Made by a program: the position numbers and the translations under genes. The notes beneath the pieces were generated by a model. It was not told the DNA's origin and did no database searches. It saw nothing but the letters and a program-made list of their open reading frames with translations. DNA of 6,226 nt from JBCBEX01 sp039027055 (GTDB taxonomy: Bacteria > Bacteroidota > Rhodothermia > Rhodothermales > Rubricoccaceae), in assembly GCA_039027055.1 (NCBI GenBank), contig JBCCLD010000286.1:1-6226 (forward strand), given 5' to 3'. Of this stretch, positions 1 through 5,655 are shown piece by piece. Within the stretch, counting starts at the first letter, position 1. Each line of letters begins with the position of its first letter.

Positions 1-328
1 GCGGTGGGGGCGGGGGCGGGGGGGCGTCGTTCAAGTCGAGGTCCATGTCGAGGTCGATCTCCTCATCTTCGAGCAAATCCTCATCCGGGACTTCGACGGG
101 GGAGGGCGGCTTGGGCGGCGGCGGCGGCGTCTCGATCTGCTGCGTCTGCTCGATCTCCTCGATCTCGATGCGCTCCATCTCCATCTCGACGATCTCAAAC
201 TCCGCTTCGGCGCGGTAGGGCGTGATGAAGGCCGCGAGCACGAGGCCGAGCGAGAGCAGCATGCCGATCTGAACCATGATCGGGTACTGCTGCTTCAGGT
301 CGGCACCAGGGGCTTTGCGAAGGGCCAT
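1..328 (-). CDS. tonB: TonB-family energy transducer, N-terminal part (runs off the left edge)
   Basis: The first 109 codons are present and the C-terminus is outside the window. TonB proteins span the inner membrane and pass proton-motive energy to outer-membrane receptors. The sequence shows a short cytoplasmic tail with basic residues (MALRKAPGADLKQQYP), one membrane segment at about residues 18-36 (MVQIGMLLSLGLVLAAFI), then a Glu-rich stretch (residues 41-66). A Pro run follows (PPPPPKPPSP, 68-77), then an acidic stretch (VPDEDLLEDEEIDLDMDLDL, 80-99) and another Pro run at 103-109. This order fits the periplasmic linker of Bacteroidota-type energy transducers. The start at 328 is chosen because AGAGGA (complement of 334-339) sits 5 nt upstream, the clearest Shine-Dalgarno tied to an annotated gene here. 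The C-terminal receptor-contacting domain cannot be checked, so another Pro-rich single-span protein remains possible. Confidence 0.82.
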   Translation of the reverse strand, partial: MALRKAPGADLKQQYPIMVQIGMLLSLGLVLAAFITPYRAEAEFEIVEMEMERIEIEEIEQTQQIETPPPPPKPPSPVEVPDEDLLEDEEIDLDMDLDLNDAPPPPPPP

Positions 329-498
329 AGGATTCCTCTAGGCAGGTGGGCGAACGCGTACCAAACGAATGGCGCGCTCAGGCTAGTCTTCTTGGGAATG
401 GGAAAGGGGGACGCCGCGTTCCGAAATCGGTCGGGTCAGCGCATCGCGAGAGTGCTCGAACCTACGGAGCGCGGGTCCCTTCAATCAAGCCAGACACG
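329..498. other. Intergenic region between the VanZ-like gene and tonB
   Basis: These 170 bp hold the tonB Shine-Dalgarno (334-339) and presumably its promoter, read leftward. I see no convincing -10/-35 or Bacteroidota -33/-7 pair, no small ORF with a ribosome binding site, and no terminator with a U-tract. The only dyad I noticed is a short one, CCGA-AA-TCGG at 421-430, too small to interpret. The gap is large enough that tonB could be transcribed separately from the nnr/VanZ-like pair. Confidence 0.4.
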
Positions 499-885
499 TC
501 ATGCGTCCGAAAGTTGCTCCCGGCGCTGGCGTCGCTGCTCCCAGAAGAGCCATCCGCCCACACCGAGCCCCATGCCAATCCCGTCCGCGAGCGCGTCGTA
601 GGGATCCGGTTCACGCTCCCAAGGCAGCATCCCCTGGTAGAGTTCGGTCCCGATGCCAAACACGATGCCGCCGATGAGCACCCATGGCCATACGCGACGC
701 GGGACGGCGCGCATCCAGAGGACGCCGAGGATCGCAAAGAGGCCAAGGTGGGCGACTTTGTCGAACGACAACAGCTCAGGCGGCAGATCCTGGCCCGGAA
801 TCGAAAAGAGCGCGAGGCACAGGAGCGTCCAGGCGACTGCAGCAACGAGAGGGGAGCGCAACGGATCAGGCGGTCTGGAGGTCAT
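499..885 (-). CDS. VanZ-like family small integral membrane protein
   Basis: This is a 128-residue protein with four likely membrane helices: about residues 13-29 (LVAAVAWTLLCLALFSI), 44-61 (VAHLGLFAILGVLWMRAV), 66-82 (WPWVLIGGIVFGIGTEL) and 99-115. VanZ-like features are the conserved polar/His entry to helix 2 (FDKVAHLGLFAILG) and the GTELYQGMLPWEREPDPYDALADGIG region, where E81, Q84, R91, D94, D98 and D101 lie in the position of the family's conserved E-x-x-Q and R-x-x-D-x-x-D-x-x-x-N-x-x-G motif. The usual Asn of that motif appears to be replaced. VanZ itself gives low-level teicoplanin resistance, but most VanZ-like proteins have no known function, so no resistance role is inferred. The start at 885 overlaps the end of nnr by 20 bp, which suggests translational coupling. 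No Shine-Dalgarno is visible. The frame is open further upstream inside nnr, but that extension is low-complexity shadow sequence. Confidence 0.8.
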   Translation of the reverse strand: MTSRPPDPLRSPLVAAVAWTLLCLALFSIPGQDLPPELLSFDKVAHLGLFAILGVLWMRAVPRRVWPWVLIGGIVFGIGTELYQGMLPWEREPDPYDALADGIGMGLGVGGWLFWEQRRQRREQLSDA

Positions 886-2518
886 GGAGGACGAACGGCA
901 GCTCGTCCAGTAAGTCCGTCGCCTGCATCGAGCGACCGTCGCGGGTCGCGGTGTAGCGGTCGGCGGCGGCAAGGCCGAGGTGAAGCGCGCACACGGTAGC
1001 CGCGACGGGGGCACGCTCTTGTGCTAAGAGCCCTGCGATGCTGCCCGCGAGCACGTCGCCCGAGCCTGCCGTGGCGAGCGCGCTATTGACGGAAGCAGCT
1101 ACGAATGTCGCGTCGTCTGGCTGTCCGATGACGCTCGGTGCGCCTTTGAGCAGGAGCACTGCGTTCCAGGCAACCGCCCACTCCGGGACGATCCACGTCC
1201 GTCGGTTCAGATCGAGGTTGTCTGGATCACCGCCCGACCCGGCGACGAGGCGGCGGAACTCGCCGAGGTGCGGCGTGAGCACCCAACGCGGTGCGTCGTA
1301 GCGGTGTGCGATCTCCCACACGGAGGCGTCTGCGTCCGCGAGTGCGTTCAGGCCATCCGCATCGAGGACGACGGGTGTGTCGGGGAAGTCCGTGGCAAGC
1401 GCGTCGAGAAGGCGATGAACGAGGCGCACCGTCTCCGCGTCGCGCCCCAGGCCCGGACCGATAAGCACCGACTTCGCTTTCTCGGCGCGCTTCAGGATCC
1501 CGTCGAGCGCAGCCTCCGCGATGCCGCCGCCCTGCGTCGTGGGCAGTCCGAGCGTGGCGATGGCAGGAGCGTGCGCGTCGATGGCCCGCTGCGCGTCCGG
1601 CGTGGTGGCGCAGACGACATAGCCCGCCCCAATCCGTGCCGCCGCCTGCGCTGCCAGCACAGACGCGCCCGTGTAGCCGTTCGACCCCGCCACGACGAGC
1701 GCCATGCCGACCTCGTACTTGTGGGCGTCTACCGCACGACCCGGCAATGCTTCACTCACGTAGGCATCTGTCGGGAGGTACGCGCACCCTGGCATCTGCA
1801 TCACTTCCCGCTCGATGTGCCTCGGGATGCCGATGTCCACGGTCACGACGTCGCCCGCGTTGAAGCGGCCACTGCCGAAGAGCAGCCCGACCTTTGGGCG
1901 AGCCATCGTGATTGTCAGGTCGGCAATGACCGCCGATTCATCCGTTTCGAGTCCGGTGTCACTATGGATACCAGTAGTGAGGTCGATAGCGGCAACGGGG
2001 TACCACGAGCATGTCCAGTGCGCGAGCGTTTTGATTGGCTCGCGGAGCGCTCCCTCGGTTCCAATGCCGAGTAGCGCATCCACGCAGAGGTGTGGCTGAC
2101 CCCAATCTTGAATCTGATCGTCAAGCTCTTCCCAGTCGAAATCATCGTGGACTGTGACGATCGACGGTTGAAGAGAATCACCAATGCCAAGCTGTCGCAA
2201 TAGTCGAAGGTTGTGCACGGTGTCAGGTGTGGCGTTCTCCTCCGTGGCATTGGTGACGACAAGCACGCGTGCTCGCAGGTCATACAGTAGCCGCGCTATT
2301 GCCAACCCATCGCCCCCGTTGTTGCCTTTGCCAGCGAGGACGAGCACACGCTTGTGACGCATGGGTCCGTAACGCTCCACGATGGCATGCACGGCTCCGC
2401 GTGCCGCCGTCTCCATGAGCGTGAAGCCGGGGATACCGAAGTCCTCCATCGTCGCGCGGTCGGCCTCGCGCATCGCGGCGGTGGAGTAGACAGGCGTGCA
2501 GAGGTCGAGATGGCGCAT
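866..2518 (-). CDS. nnr: Bifunctional NAD(P)HX epimerase / ADP- or ATP-dependent NAD(P)HX dehydratase
   Basis: This 550-residue enzyme repairs hydrated NADH and NADPH. The N-terminal domain interconverts the R and S epimers, and the C-terminal domain dehydrates the S form using ADP or ATP. The N-terminal half (about 1-235) has AAMREADRATMEDFGIPG at 14-31, the phosphate loop GKGNNGGDGLAIAR (63-76), VDALLGIGTEG (146-156) and AIDLTTGIHSDTG (177-189). The C-terminal half, a ribokinase-like fold (about 262-550), has HKYEVG (266-271), VVAGSNGYTGASVLAA (275-290), IGPGLG (353-358), VVLDADGLNAL (383-393), LTPHLGEF (414-421), LLKGAPSVI (456-464) and ATAGSGDVLAG (482-492), the nucleotide/catalytic motif. 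Length matches the fused YjeF family. The start at 2518 is chosen because residue 1 falls just before the family's N-terminal helix. Upstream GTG extension (to 2593) would run through repeats. No Shine-Dalgarno is visible. In the epimerase domain the usual D-(I/V/L)-P-S-G is D-L-T-T-G, an odd substitution. Confidence 0.95.
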   Translation of the reverse strand: MRHLDLCTPVYSTAAMREADRATMEDFGIPGFTLMETAARGAVHAIVERYGPMRHKRVLVLAGKGNNGGDGLAIARLLYDLRARVLVVTNATEENATPDTVHNLRLLRQLGIGDSLQPSIVTVHDDFDWEELDDQIQDWGQPHLCVDALLGIGTEGALREPIKTLAHWTCSWYPVAAIDLTTGIHSDTGLETDESAVIADLTITMARPKVGLLFGSGRFNAGDVVTVDIGIPRHIEREVMQMPGCAYLPTDAYVSEALPGRAVDAHKYEVGMALVVAGSNGYTGASVLAAQAAARIGAGYVVCATTPDAQRAIDAHAPAIATLGLPTTQGGGIAEAALDGILKRAEKAKSVLIGPGLGRDAETVRLVHRLLDALATDFPDTPVVLDADGLNALADADASVWEIAHRYDAPRWVLTPHLGEFRRLVAGSGGDPDNLDLNRRTWIVPEWAVAWNAVLLLKGAPSVIGQPDDATFVAASVNSALATAGSGDVLAGSIAGLLAQERAPVAATVCALHLGLAAADRYTATRDGRSMQATDLLDELPFVLHDLQTA

Positions 2519-2522
2519 GGGG

Positions 2523-2546
2523 GCACGGGAGCTTGGGAGCACGGGA
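2523..2546. repeat. Three tandem 8-bp units before the nnr start
   Basis: On the plus strand the units are GCACGGGA, GCTTGGGA, GCACGGGA, so units 1 and 3 are identical and unit 2 differs at two positions. On the nnr sense strand this is a C-rich leader of TCCC-headed octamers ending 4 nt before the ATG. Confidence 0.8.
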
Positions 2547-2601
2547 GAACCATGTACCTCGGGCAAGATCCAGACGATCCGCCCCAACCTCACACGCTCT
2601 A

Positions 2602-2633
2602 CCCCCCTGCCCCCGCGCCCCCCTGCCCCCGCG
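2602..2633. repeat. Perfect tandem duplication of a 16-bp C-rich unit
   Basis: The unit CCCCCCTGCCCCCGCG occurs twice back to back (2602-2617 and 2618-2633) with no mismatch. Each unit divides into two related octamers, CCCCCCTG and CCCCCGCG. Confidence 0.9.
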
Positions 2634-2644
2634 CGTCCCTACTT

Positions 2645-2680
2645 TCACACGGTCACACCTCCACACGTCCACACCTCTCC
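2645..2680. repeat. Degenerate 7-8 bp repeats directly before the acetoacetyl-CoA synthetase start
   Basis: The plus strand reads TCACACGG, TCACACC, TCCACACG, TCCACACC, TCTCC and then the ATG at 2681. The array is imperfect but clearly periodic, and it occupies the place where a Shine-Dalgarno would be expected. Confidence 0.65.
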
Positions 2681-4756
2681 ATGCCCCTCTGGACGCCGCC
2701 TGCCTCGTTCCTCGACCGCGCGCACCTCACGCAGTACCGCGTCTGGCTCGCCAACCGCCCCGGTCTCGGCGTGCCCGACGCGGCGCTGCAGCCGAACGCC
2801 GAGGGCTACGAGGCGCTCTGGCGCTGGTCCGTCGCCGACGTGGACCGCTTCTGGCAGAGCCTCTGGCGCTACTTCGCCGTGATCGCGCATACGCCCGCGA
2901 CGCGCATCCGAGGCGGTGGCCCGGACGACGGCGGCGTTGGTCCTGATACCCGCTGGTTCGAGGGCGCGATGCTCAACTACGCGGAGCACAGCTTCCGGCA
3001 TCAGACCGGCGACCATCCGGCGCTGATCTTCCAGTCGGAGCGCGGCGCGGCGGCGGGGAGCGCGCCTGTCGAGGTGTCGTGGGACGACCTGGCGGCAGCG
3101 GTGGCGGCGTTTCAGGGCTTCTTGCGGAGCGAGGGCATCGGCCCCGGCGACCGGGTGGCGGCGTACCTCCCCAACGTGCCGCAGGCGGTCGTCGCGTTCC
3201 TCGCCACGGCGTCGCTCGGCGCGGTGTGGTCGTGCTGCTCGCCCGACTTCGGCGTGCGGACCGTCATCGACCGCTTCGCGCAGATCGAACCCGCGCTGCT
3301 CATCGCCACGGACGGCTACACCTACGCCGGCAAGCCCTTCGACCGCACCGCTGAAGTCGCCGAACTCCGCGCCGCGCTGCCAAGCGTCCGGCAGACCGTC
3401 TTCCTCCCGTACCTCGACCTCGACGCACCCACGCCCCCCGACGCTGTGCGCTGGGGCGACGCCCTCGCCGCGCACCGCACCGACGCCCCGCCGACGTTCG
3501 AGCCCGTGCCGTTCGACCATCCGCTCTGGGTGCTCTACTCGTCCGGCACCACGGGCACGCCGAAAGCGATCACGCACAGCCACGGCGGCGCGCTGCTAGA
3601 GCACCTGAAGTACCTCGCCTTCCACAACGACACGCACCCCGGCGAGCGCTTCTTCTGGTTCACGACGACCGGCTGGATGATGTGGAATGTCCTCCAGGCG
3701 AGCCTGCTCGTCGGCGGCGTGCCGGTGCTCTACGACGGCAGCCCCGGCCACCCCGACCTTGGCGCGCTGTGGCGGCTCGCGGGCACGCTCCCGATCCACC
3801 ACTTCGGCACGAGCGCCCCCTACCTCACAGCGTGTATGAAGCAGGACCTCCGCCCCGGCGAGATCGCCGACCTCTCCGCGCTACGCTCGCTCGGCTCGAC
3901 CGGTGCCCCGCTCCCGGCGGAGGCGTTTGACTGGGTCTACGACGCCGTCTCCGAAGATGTATGGCTCTGCTCGATGTCGGGCGGGACCGACGTGTGCACG
4001 GCGTTCGTGGGCGGCTGCCCCGGCAAGCCCGTGCACCGAGGCCGCATCCAGGGCCGCGCCCTCGGCGTCGCACTGGCCTCGTGGGGGGACAACGGCGAGC
4101 CGGTAGCCGAGGGGCTGGGCGAGATGGTGATCGAACAACCGATGCCGTCGATGCCCGTCTTCTTCTGGGGTGACGCGGGCGACGCGCGCTACCGGGCGGC
4201 CTACTTCGACCACTACGCCGACCTCGACGCCCCGAGCGTCTGGCGGCACGGCGACTTCATCGAGCTGTTCGACGACGGCAGCCTCGTCATCCACGGGCGC
4301 TCCGACGCGACGCTCAACCGCCGCGGCGTCCGCATCGGCACGGCAGAGCTCTACGCTGTCCTCGACGGCCTCCCGTTCCTGAAGGACAGCCTCGTGCTCA
4401 ACCTCGAACGCCCCGACGGCACCGACGTAATGCCGCTCTTCGTAGTCATGGCCGAGGGCGAGGCGCTGACCGACGACCGCATCGCCGAGATCAAAGCCAC
4501 GCTCCGCCAGGAATGCTCGCCGCGCCATGTCCCGGACGCGGTGATCGCCGTGCCCGACGTGCCGTACACACTGAGCGGGAAGAAGATGGAGGTGCCCGTC
4601 AAGAAGCTGCTCCTCGGCCTAGACGCTCGGGCTGCGCTCAACAAGGACGCGCTGCCGTTCAAAGCCGTGCGCAACCCCGCCGCCGCCGAGCACTTTGCCG
4701 CGATGGCCGAGGCGTTTCGAGCAGACCACCTCCTGAAGTCCGATATGTCATCCTGA
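2681..4756 (+). CDS. aacS: Acetoacetyl-CoA synthetase (acetoacetate--CoA ligase)
   Basis: This 691-residue ANL-superfamily enzyme forms acetoacetyl-CoA from acetoacetate, ATP and CoA in the cytoplasm, through an acetoacetyl-AMP intermediate. The N-terminal acyl-CoA synthetase segment runs from PLWTP (2-6) through WFEGAMLNYAEHSFR (92-106). The AMP-binding loop is LYSSGTTGTPKAITHSHGG (285-303). The family-specific block FFWFTTTGWMMWNVLQASLL (324-343) is followed by VLYDGSPGHPD (349-359) and SMSGGTDVCTAFVGG (431-445). PVFFWGDAGDARYRAAYFD is at 492-510 and WRHGDF at 521-526, followed by the hinge-type HGRSDATLNRRGVRIGTAE (538-556). The C-terminal SPRHVPD (613-619) and YTLSGKKMEV (629-638) include the probable catalytic Lys634. 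These blocks separate it from plain acetyl-CoA synthetase. The start at 2681 matches the family's N-terminus, although the frame stays open upstream to 2354. The last codons (SDMSS and TGA) run into the adjoining palindromic element, and the protein is slightly longer than the 650-670 residues I expect for the family. Confidence 0.96.
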   Translation: MPLWTPPASFLDRAHLTQYRVWLANRPGLGVPDAALQPNAEGYEALWRWSVADVDRFWQSLWRYFAVIAHTPATRIRGGGPDDGGVGPDTRWFEGAMLNYAEHSFRHQTGDHPALIFQSERGAAAGSAPVEVSWDDLAAAVAAFQGFLRSEGIGPGDRVAAYLPNVPQAVVAFLATASLGAVWSCCSPDFGVRTVIDRFAQIEPALLIATDGYTYAGKPFDRTAEVAELRAALPSVRQTVFLPYLDLDAPTPPDAVRWGDALAAHRTDAPPTFEPVPFDHPLWVLYSSGTTGTPKAITHSHGGALLEHLKYLAFHNDTHPGERFFWFTTTGWMMWNVLQASLLVGGVPVLYDGSPGHPDLGALWRLAGTLPIHHFGTSAPYLTACMKQDLRPGEIADLSALRSLGSTGAPLPAEAFDWVYDAVSEDVWLCSMSGGTDVCTAFVGGCPGKPVHRGRIQGRALGVALASWGDNGEPVAEGLGEMVIEQPMPSMPVFFWGDAGDARYRAAYFDHYADLDAPSVWRHGDFIELFDDGSLVIHGRSDATLNRRGVRIGTAELYAVLDGLPFLKDSLVLNLERPDGTDVMPLFVVMAEGEALTDDRIAEIKATLRQECSPRHVPDAVIAVPDVPYTLSGKKMEVPVKKLLLGLDARAALNKDALPFKAVRNPAAAEHFAAMAEAFRADHLLKSDMSS

Positions 4757-4868
4757 GCGGAGGCTGAAAGCCGGAGTCGAAGGACCTTCGGCTACCCCGG
4801 CGCTTCGCTCTCGGCTTGGAAGGTGGCCCGTGGATCCTTCGACTCGCTGCGCTCGCTCAGGATGACAT
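4745..4868. repeat. Imperfect palindromic intergenic element with TGTCATCCTGAGCG termini
   Basis: A perfect 15-bp inverted repeat bounds the element: ATGTCATCCTGAGCG at 4745-4759 and its reverse complement at 4854-4868. Further in, an 11-bp perfect inverted pair, GAGTCGAAGGA (4774-4784) and TCCTTCGACTC (4835-4845), continues the dyad, with asymmetric interruptions of 14 and 8 nt between the pairs. The middle holds further local dyads, including GAAGG-A-CCTTC at 4779-4789. Transcribed RNA would fold into a long cruciform-like hairpin. It has no transposase and no clear target-site duplication. From memory, palindromes with TGTCATCCTGAGCG-type ends recur between genes in several bacterial genomes, but copy number here is unknown. 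It could act as a bidirectional structural barrier between aacS and tetR; no U-tract follows. Confidence 0.85.
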
Positions 4869-4901
4869 GGCAAGAAAAGCGGCGTGCCTCCAGGAACCAC
4901 T

Positions 4902-4920
4902 GAGGAGAATCATGCATTGA
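4902..4920 (+). promoter_or_regulatory. Shine-Dalgarno with a two-codon start-stop ORF in the tetR leader
   Basis: GAGGAG (4902-4907) sits 4 nt before ATG CAT TGA (4912-4920). This is a strong ribosome binding site feeding an ORF of only Met-His. The ATG is in frame with the tetR start at 4951, 13 codons upstream, and the TGA is the only stop between them. It overlaps the operator-like motif that begins at 4917. It may be a minimal regulatory upstream ORF, a relic of a longer tetR N-terminus interrupted by a nonsense codon, or chance. Confidence 0.45.
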
Positions 4921-4938
4921 CATATCGTCAACAAGCGA
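4917..4938 (+). promoter_or_regulatory. Putative TetR operator / promoter element before tetR
   Basis: The sequence fits TTGACA-N4-GTCA-N3-AGCGA and contains the palindrome TTGAC-ATATC-GTCAA (4917-4931), 5-bp arms around a 5-bp centre. It starts 34 nt before the tetR ATG. The same pattern starts 34 nt before the tolC ATG. TTGACA could also be a -35 hexamer, but no good -10 is seen 17 bp downstream. An operator overlapping a promoter is inferred. Confidence 0.6.
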
Positions 4939-4950
4939 ACATGTGTCGAT

Positions 4951-5601
4951 ATGACCGCTCCCTCCCTCACCGCTCAGCGCCGCGCCGAAGAGAAAGAGCA
5001 GCGCCGCCAGTCGATCCTCGACGCGGCGGCGGCGGTGATAGCGCGCAAGGGCGTTGATGCACTCACCATGGGCGACGTGGCCCGCGAGGCGCGGCTAAGC
5101 CGAGGGCTGGTCTACTTCTACTTCCAGGACAAGCTCGACCTCTTCGACGGCCTCGCGCACCGGGCGGTAGCGAGCCTCTCGGACCGGTTCCGGACAGCCG
5201 TCAGCGCGCACCCGACCGGCTTCGACCAGATCAACGCCATCGGGCGGGCCTACGTCCGATTTGCGCACCAGCGGCCCGTGCTCTTCGAGGCCCTCGCCCG
5301 CTTTGAGACCCGCGAACTCGACCCCACCGAAGCTGAGCATGAGCAGGCCGCGACGCTCGACCGGAGCCAGGACGTCATGCAGGTCATCGTCGAGGCCATC
5401 CTGCGCGGGCAGGCCGACGGCACGATCCGTACGACCCTCGACCCGATGAAGACCGCGATGACGCTCTGGGGCTTCACGCACGGCATGATCCAGGTCGGCT
5501 CGATGAAAAACGCGATGCTGGAGCAGCAGTTCGGCTTCGACAGCGAGGCGCTGATGGGCCACGCCTTCGAGATGGCGGACCTCATGCTGCGCCCGAGCTA
5601 G
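4951..5601 (+). CDS. TetR/AcrR-family transcriptional regulator
   Basis: This is a 216-residue one-component regulator. The N-terminal DNA-binding domain (about residues 10-65) is typical: RRQSILDAAAAVIARKGVDA (18-37), then the helix-turn-helix MGDVAREARLSRGLVYFYF (40-58) and DKLDLFDGLAHRAV (60-73). The rest (about 75-216) is an all-helical ligand/dimerisation domain whose sequence does not identify an inducer. It contains no cysteine. The neighbouring tolC-like gene starts 54 bp downstream on the same strand, and a matching palindrome lies before both genes, so it most likely represses itself and an efflux operon beginning with tolC. The start at 4951 is supported by the N-terminal layout and by the equal motif spacing, but no Shine-Dalgarno lies near it. 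An in-frame upstream ATG with a good Shine-Dalgarno (4912) is cut off by TGA at 4918. Its target and inducer are inferred only from position. Confidence 0.9.
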   Translation: MTAPSLTAQRRAEEKEQRRQSILDAAAAVIARKGVDALTMGDVAREARLSRGLVYFYFQDKLDLFDGLAHRAVASLSDRFRTAVSAHPTGFDQINAIGRAYVRFAHQRPVLFEALARFETRELDPTEAEHEQAATLDRSQDVMQVIVEAILRGQADGTIRTTLDPMKTAMTLWGFTHGMIQVGSMKNAMLEQQFGFDSEALMGHAFEMADLMLRPS

Positions 5602-5655
5602 CCCTTTTTTTGCCTCATTTGTTGACACTCTGTCACTCAGCGACACAAAGCCAAC
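5602..5655 (+). promoter_or_regulatory. tetR-tolC spacer with a second putative TetR operator
   Basis: A T7 tract (5605-5611) directly follows the tetR stop, but no G+C-rich hairpin precedes it. Next comes TTGACA-N4-GTCA-N3-AGCGA at 5622-5643, matching the tetR upstream motif at 15 of 22 positions and at the same 34-nt distance to the start codon. Within it TGACA-CTC-TGTCA (5623-5635) is a perfect 5-bp dyad. TGTC-ACTCAGC-GACA (5631-5645) is an overlapping 15-bp dyad with one mismatched pair, so three half-sites are packed together. No Shine-Dalgarno is visible before the tolC ATG. Confidence 0.6.

Larger units (their letters stand above)
2519..2680. promoter_or_regulatory. Divergent intergenic region between nnr and acetoacetyl-CoA synthetase
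   Basis: These 162 bp must contain the promoters of both divergent genes, unless either transcript starts inside the other gene. I could not identify a convincing promoter hexamer pair on either strand. The spacer is dominated by three short repeat blocks with an octamer-like period (2523-2546, 2602-2633, 2645-2680), leaving about 55 bp of unique sequence (2547-2601) as the likeliest place for promoter or operator elements. Neither gene has a recognisable Shine-Dalgarno next to its start. Confidence 0.5.

Noticed and set aside
346..999. Plus-strand open frame of 217 codons
   Set aside because: It lies opposite the VanZ-like gene and the nnr 3' end, is Arg/Ser/Gly rich with no recognisable domain, and has no ribosome binding site. 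It is a shadow typical of high-GC DNA.
2354..2680. In-frame 109-codon N-terminal extension of acetoacetyl-CoA synthetase
   Set aside because: It would run antisense through the nnr 5' end and the octamer repeats. The family's N-terminus (PLWTP) begins exactly at the 2681 start.
2645..3583. Minus-strand open frame of 312 codons opposite aacS
   Set aside because: Arg/Val/Glu-rich antisense shadow. The plus strand carries unmistakable acetoacetyl-CoA synthetase motifs throughout.
3881..4528. Minus-strand open frame of 215 codons opposite the aacS C-terminal half
   Set aside because: Same compositional shadow pattern, no domain, and fully inside a well-supported gene.
4745..4868. Insertion sequence or full transposon
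   Set aside because: The inverted-repeat element is only about 124 bp, encodes nothing, and shows no target-site duplication, so it is listed only as a palindromic repeat.
4757..4950. CRISPR array or small RNA gene in the aacS-tetR gap
   Set aside because: There are no regularly spaced direct repeats. The structure is an inverted repeat, and no independent promoter plus terminator pair could be identified.
5590..5612. Rho-independent terminator after tetR (T7 tract at 5605-5611)
   Set aside because: No stable GC-rich hairpin precedes the T tract; only the 6-bp palindrome GCTAGC overlaps the stop codon. Read-through into tolC is plausible.
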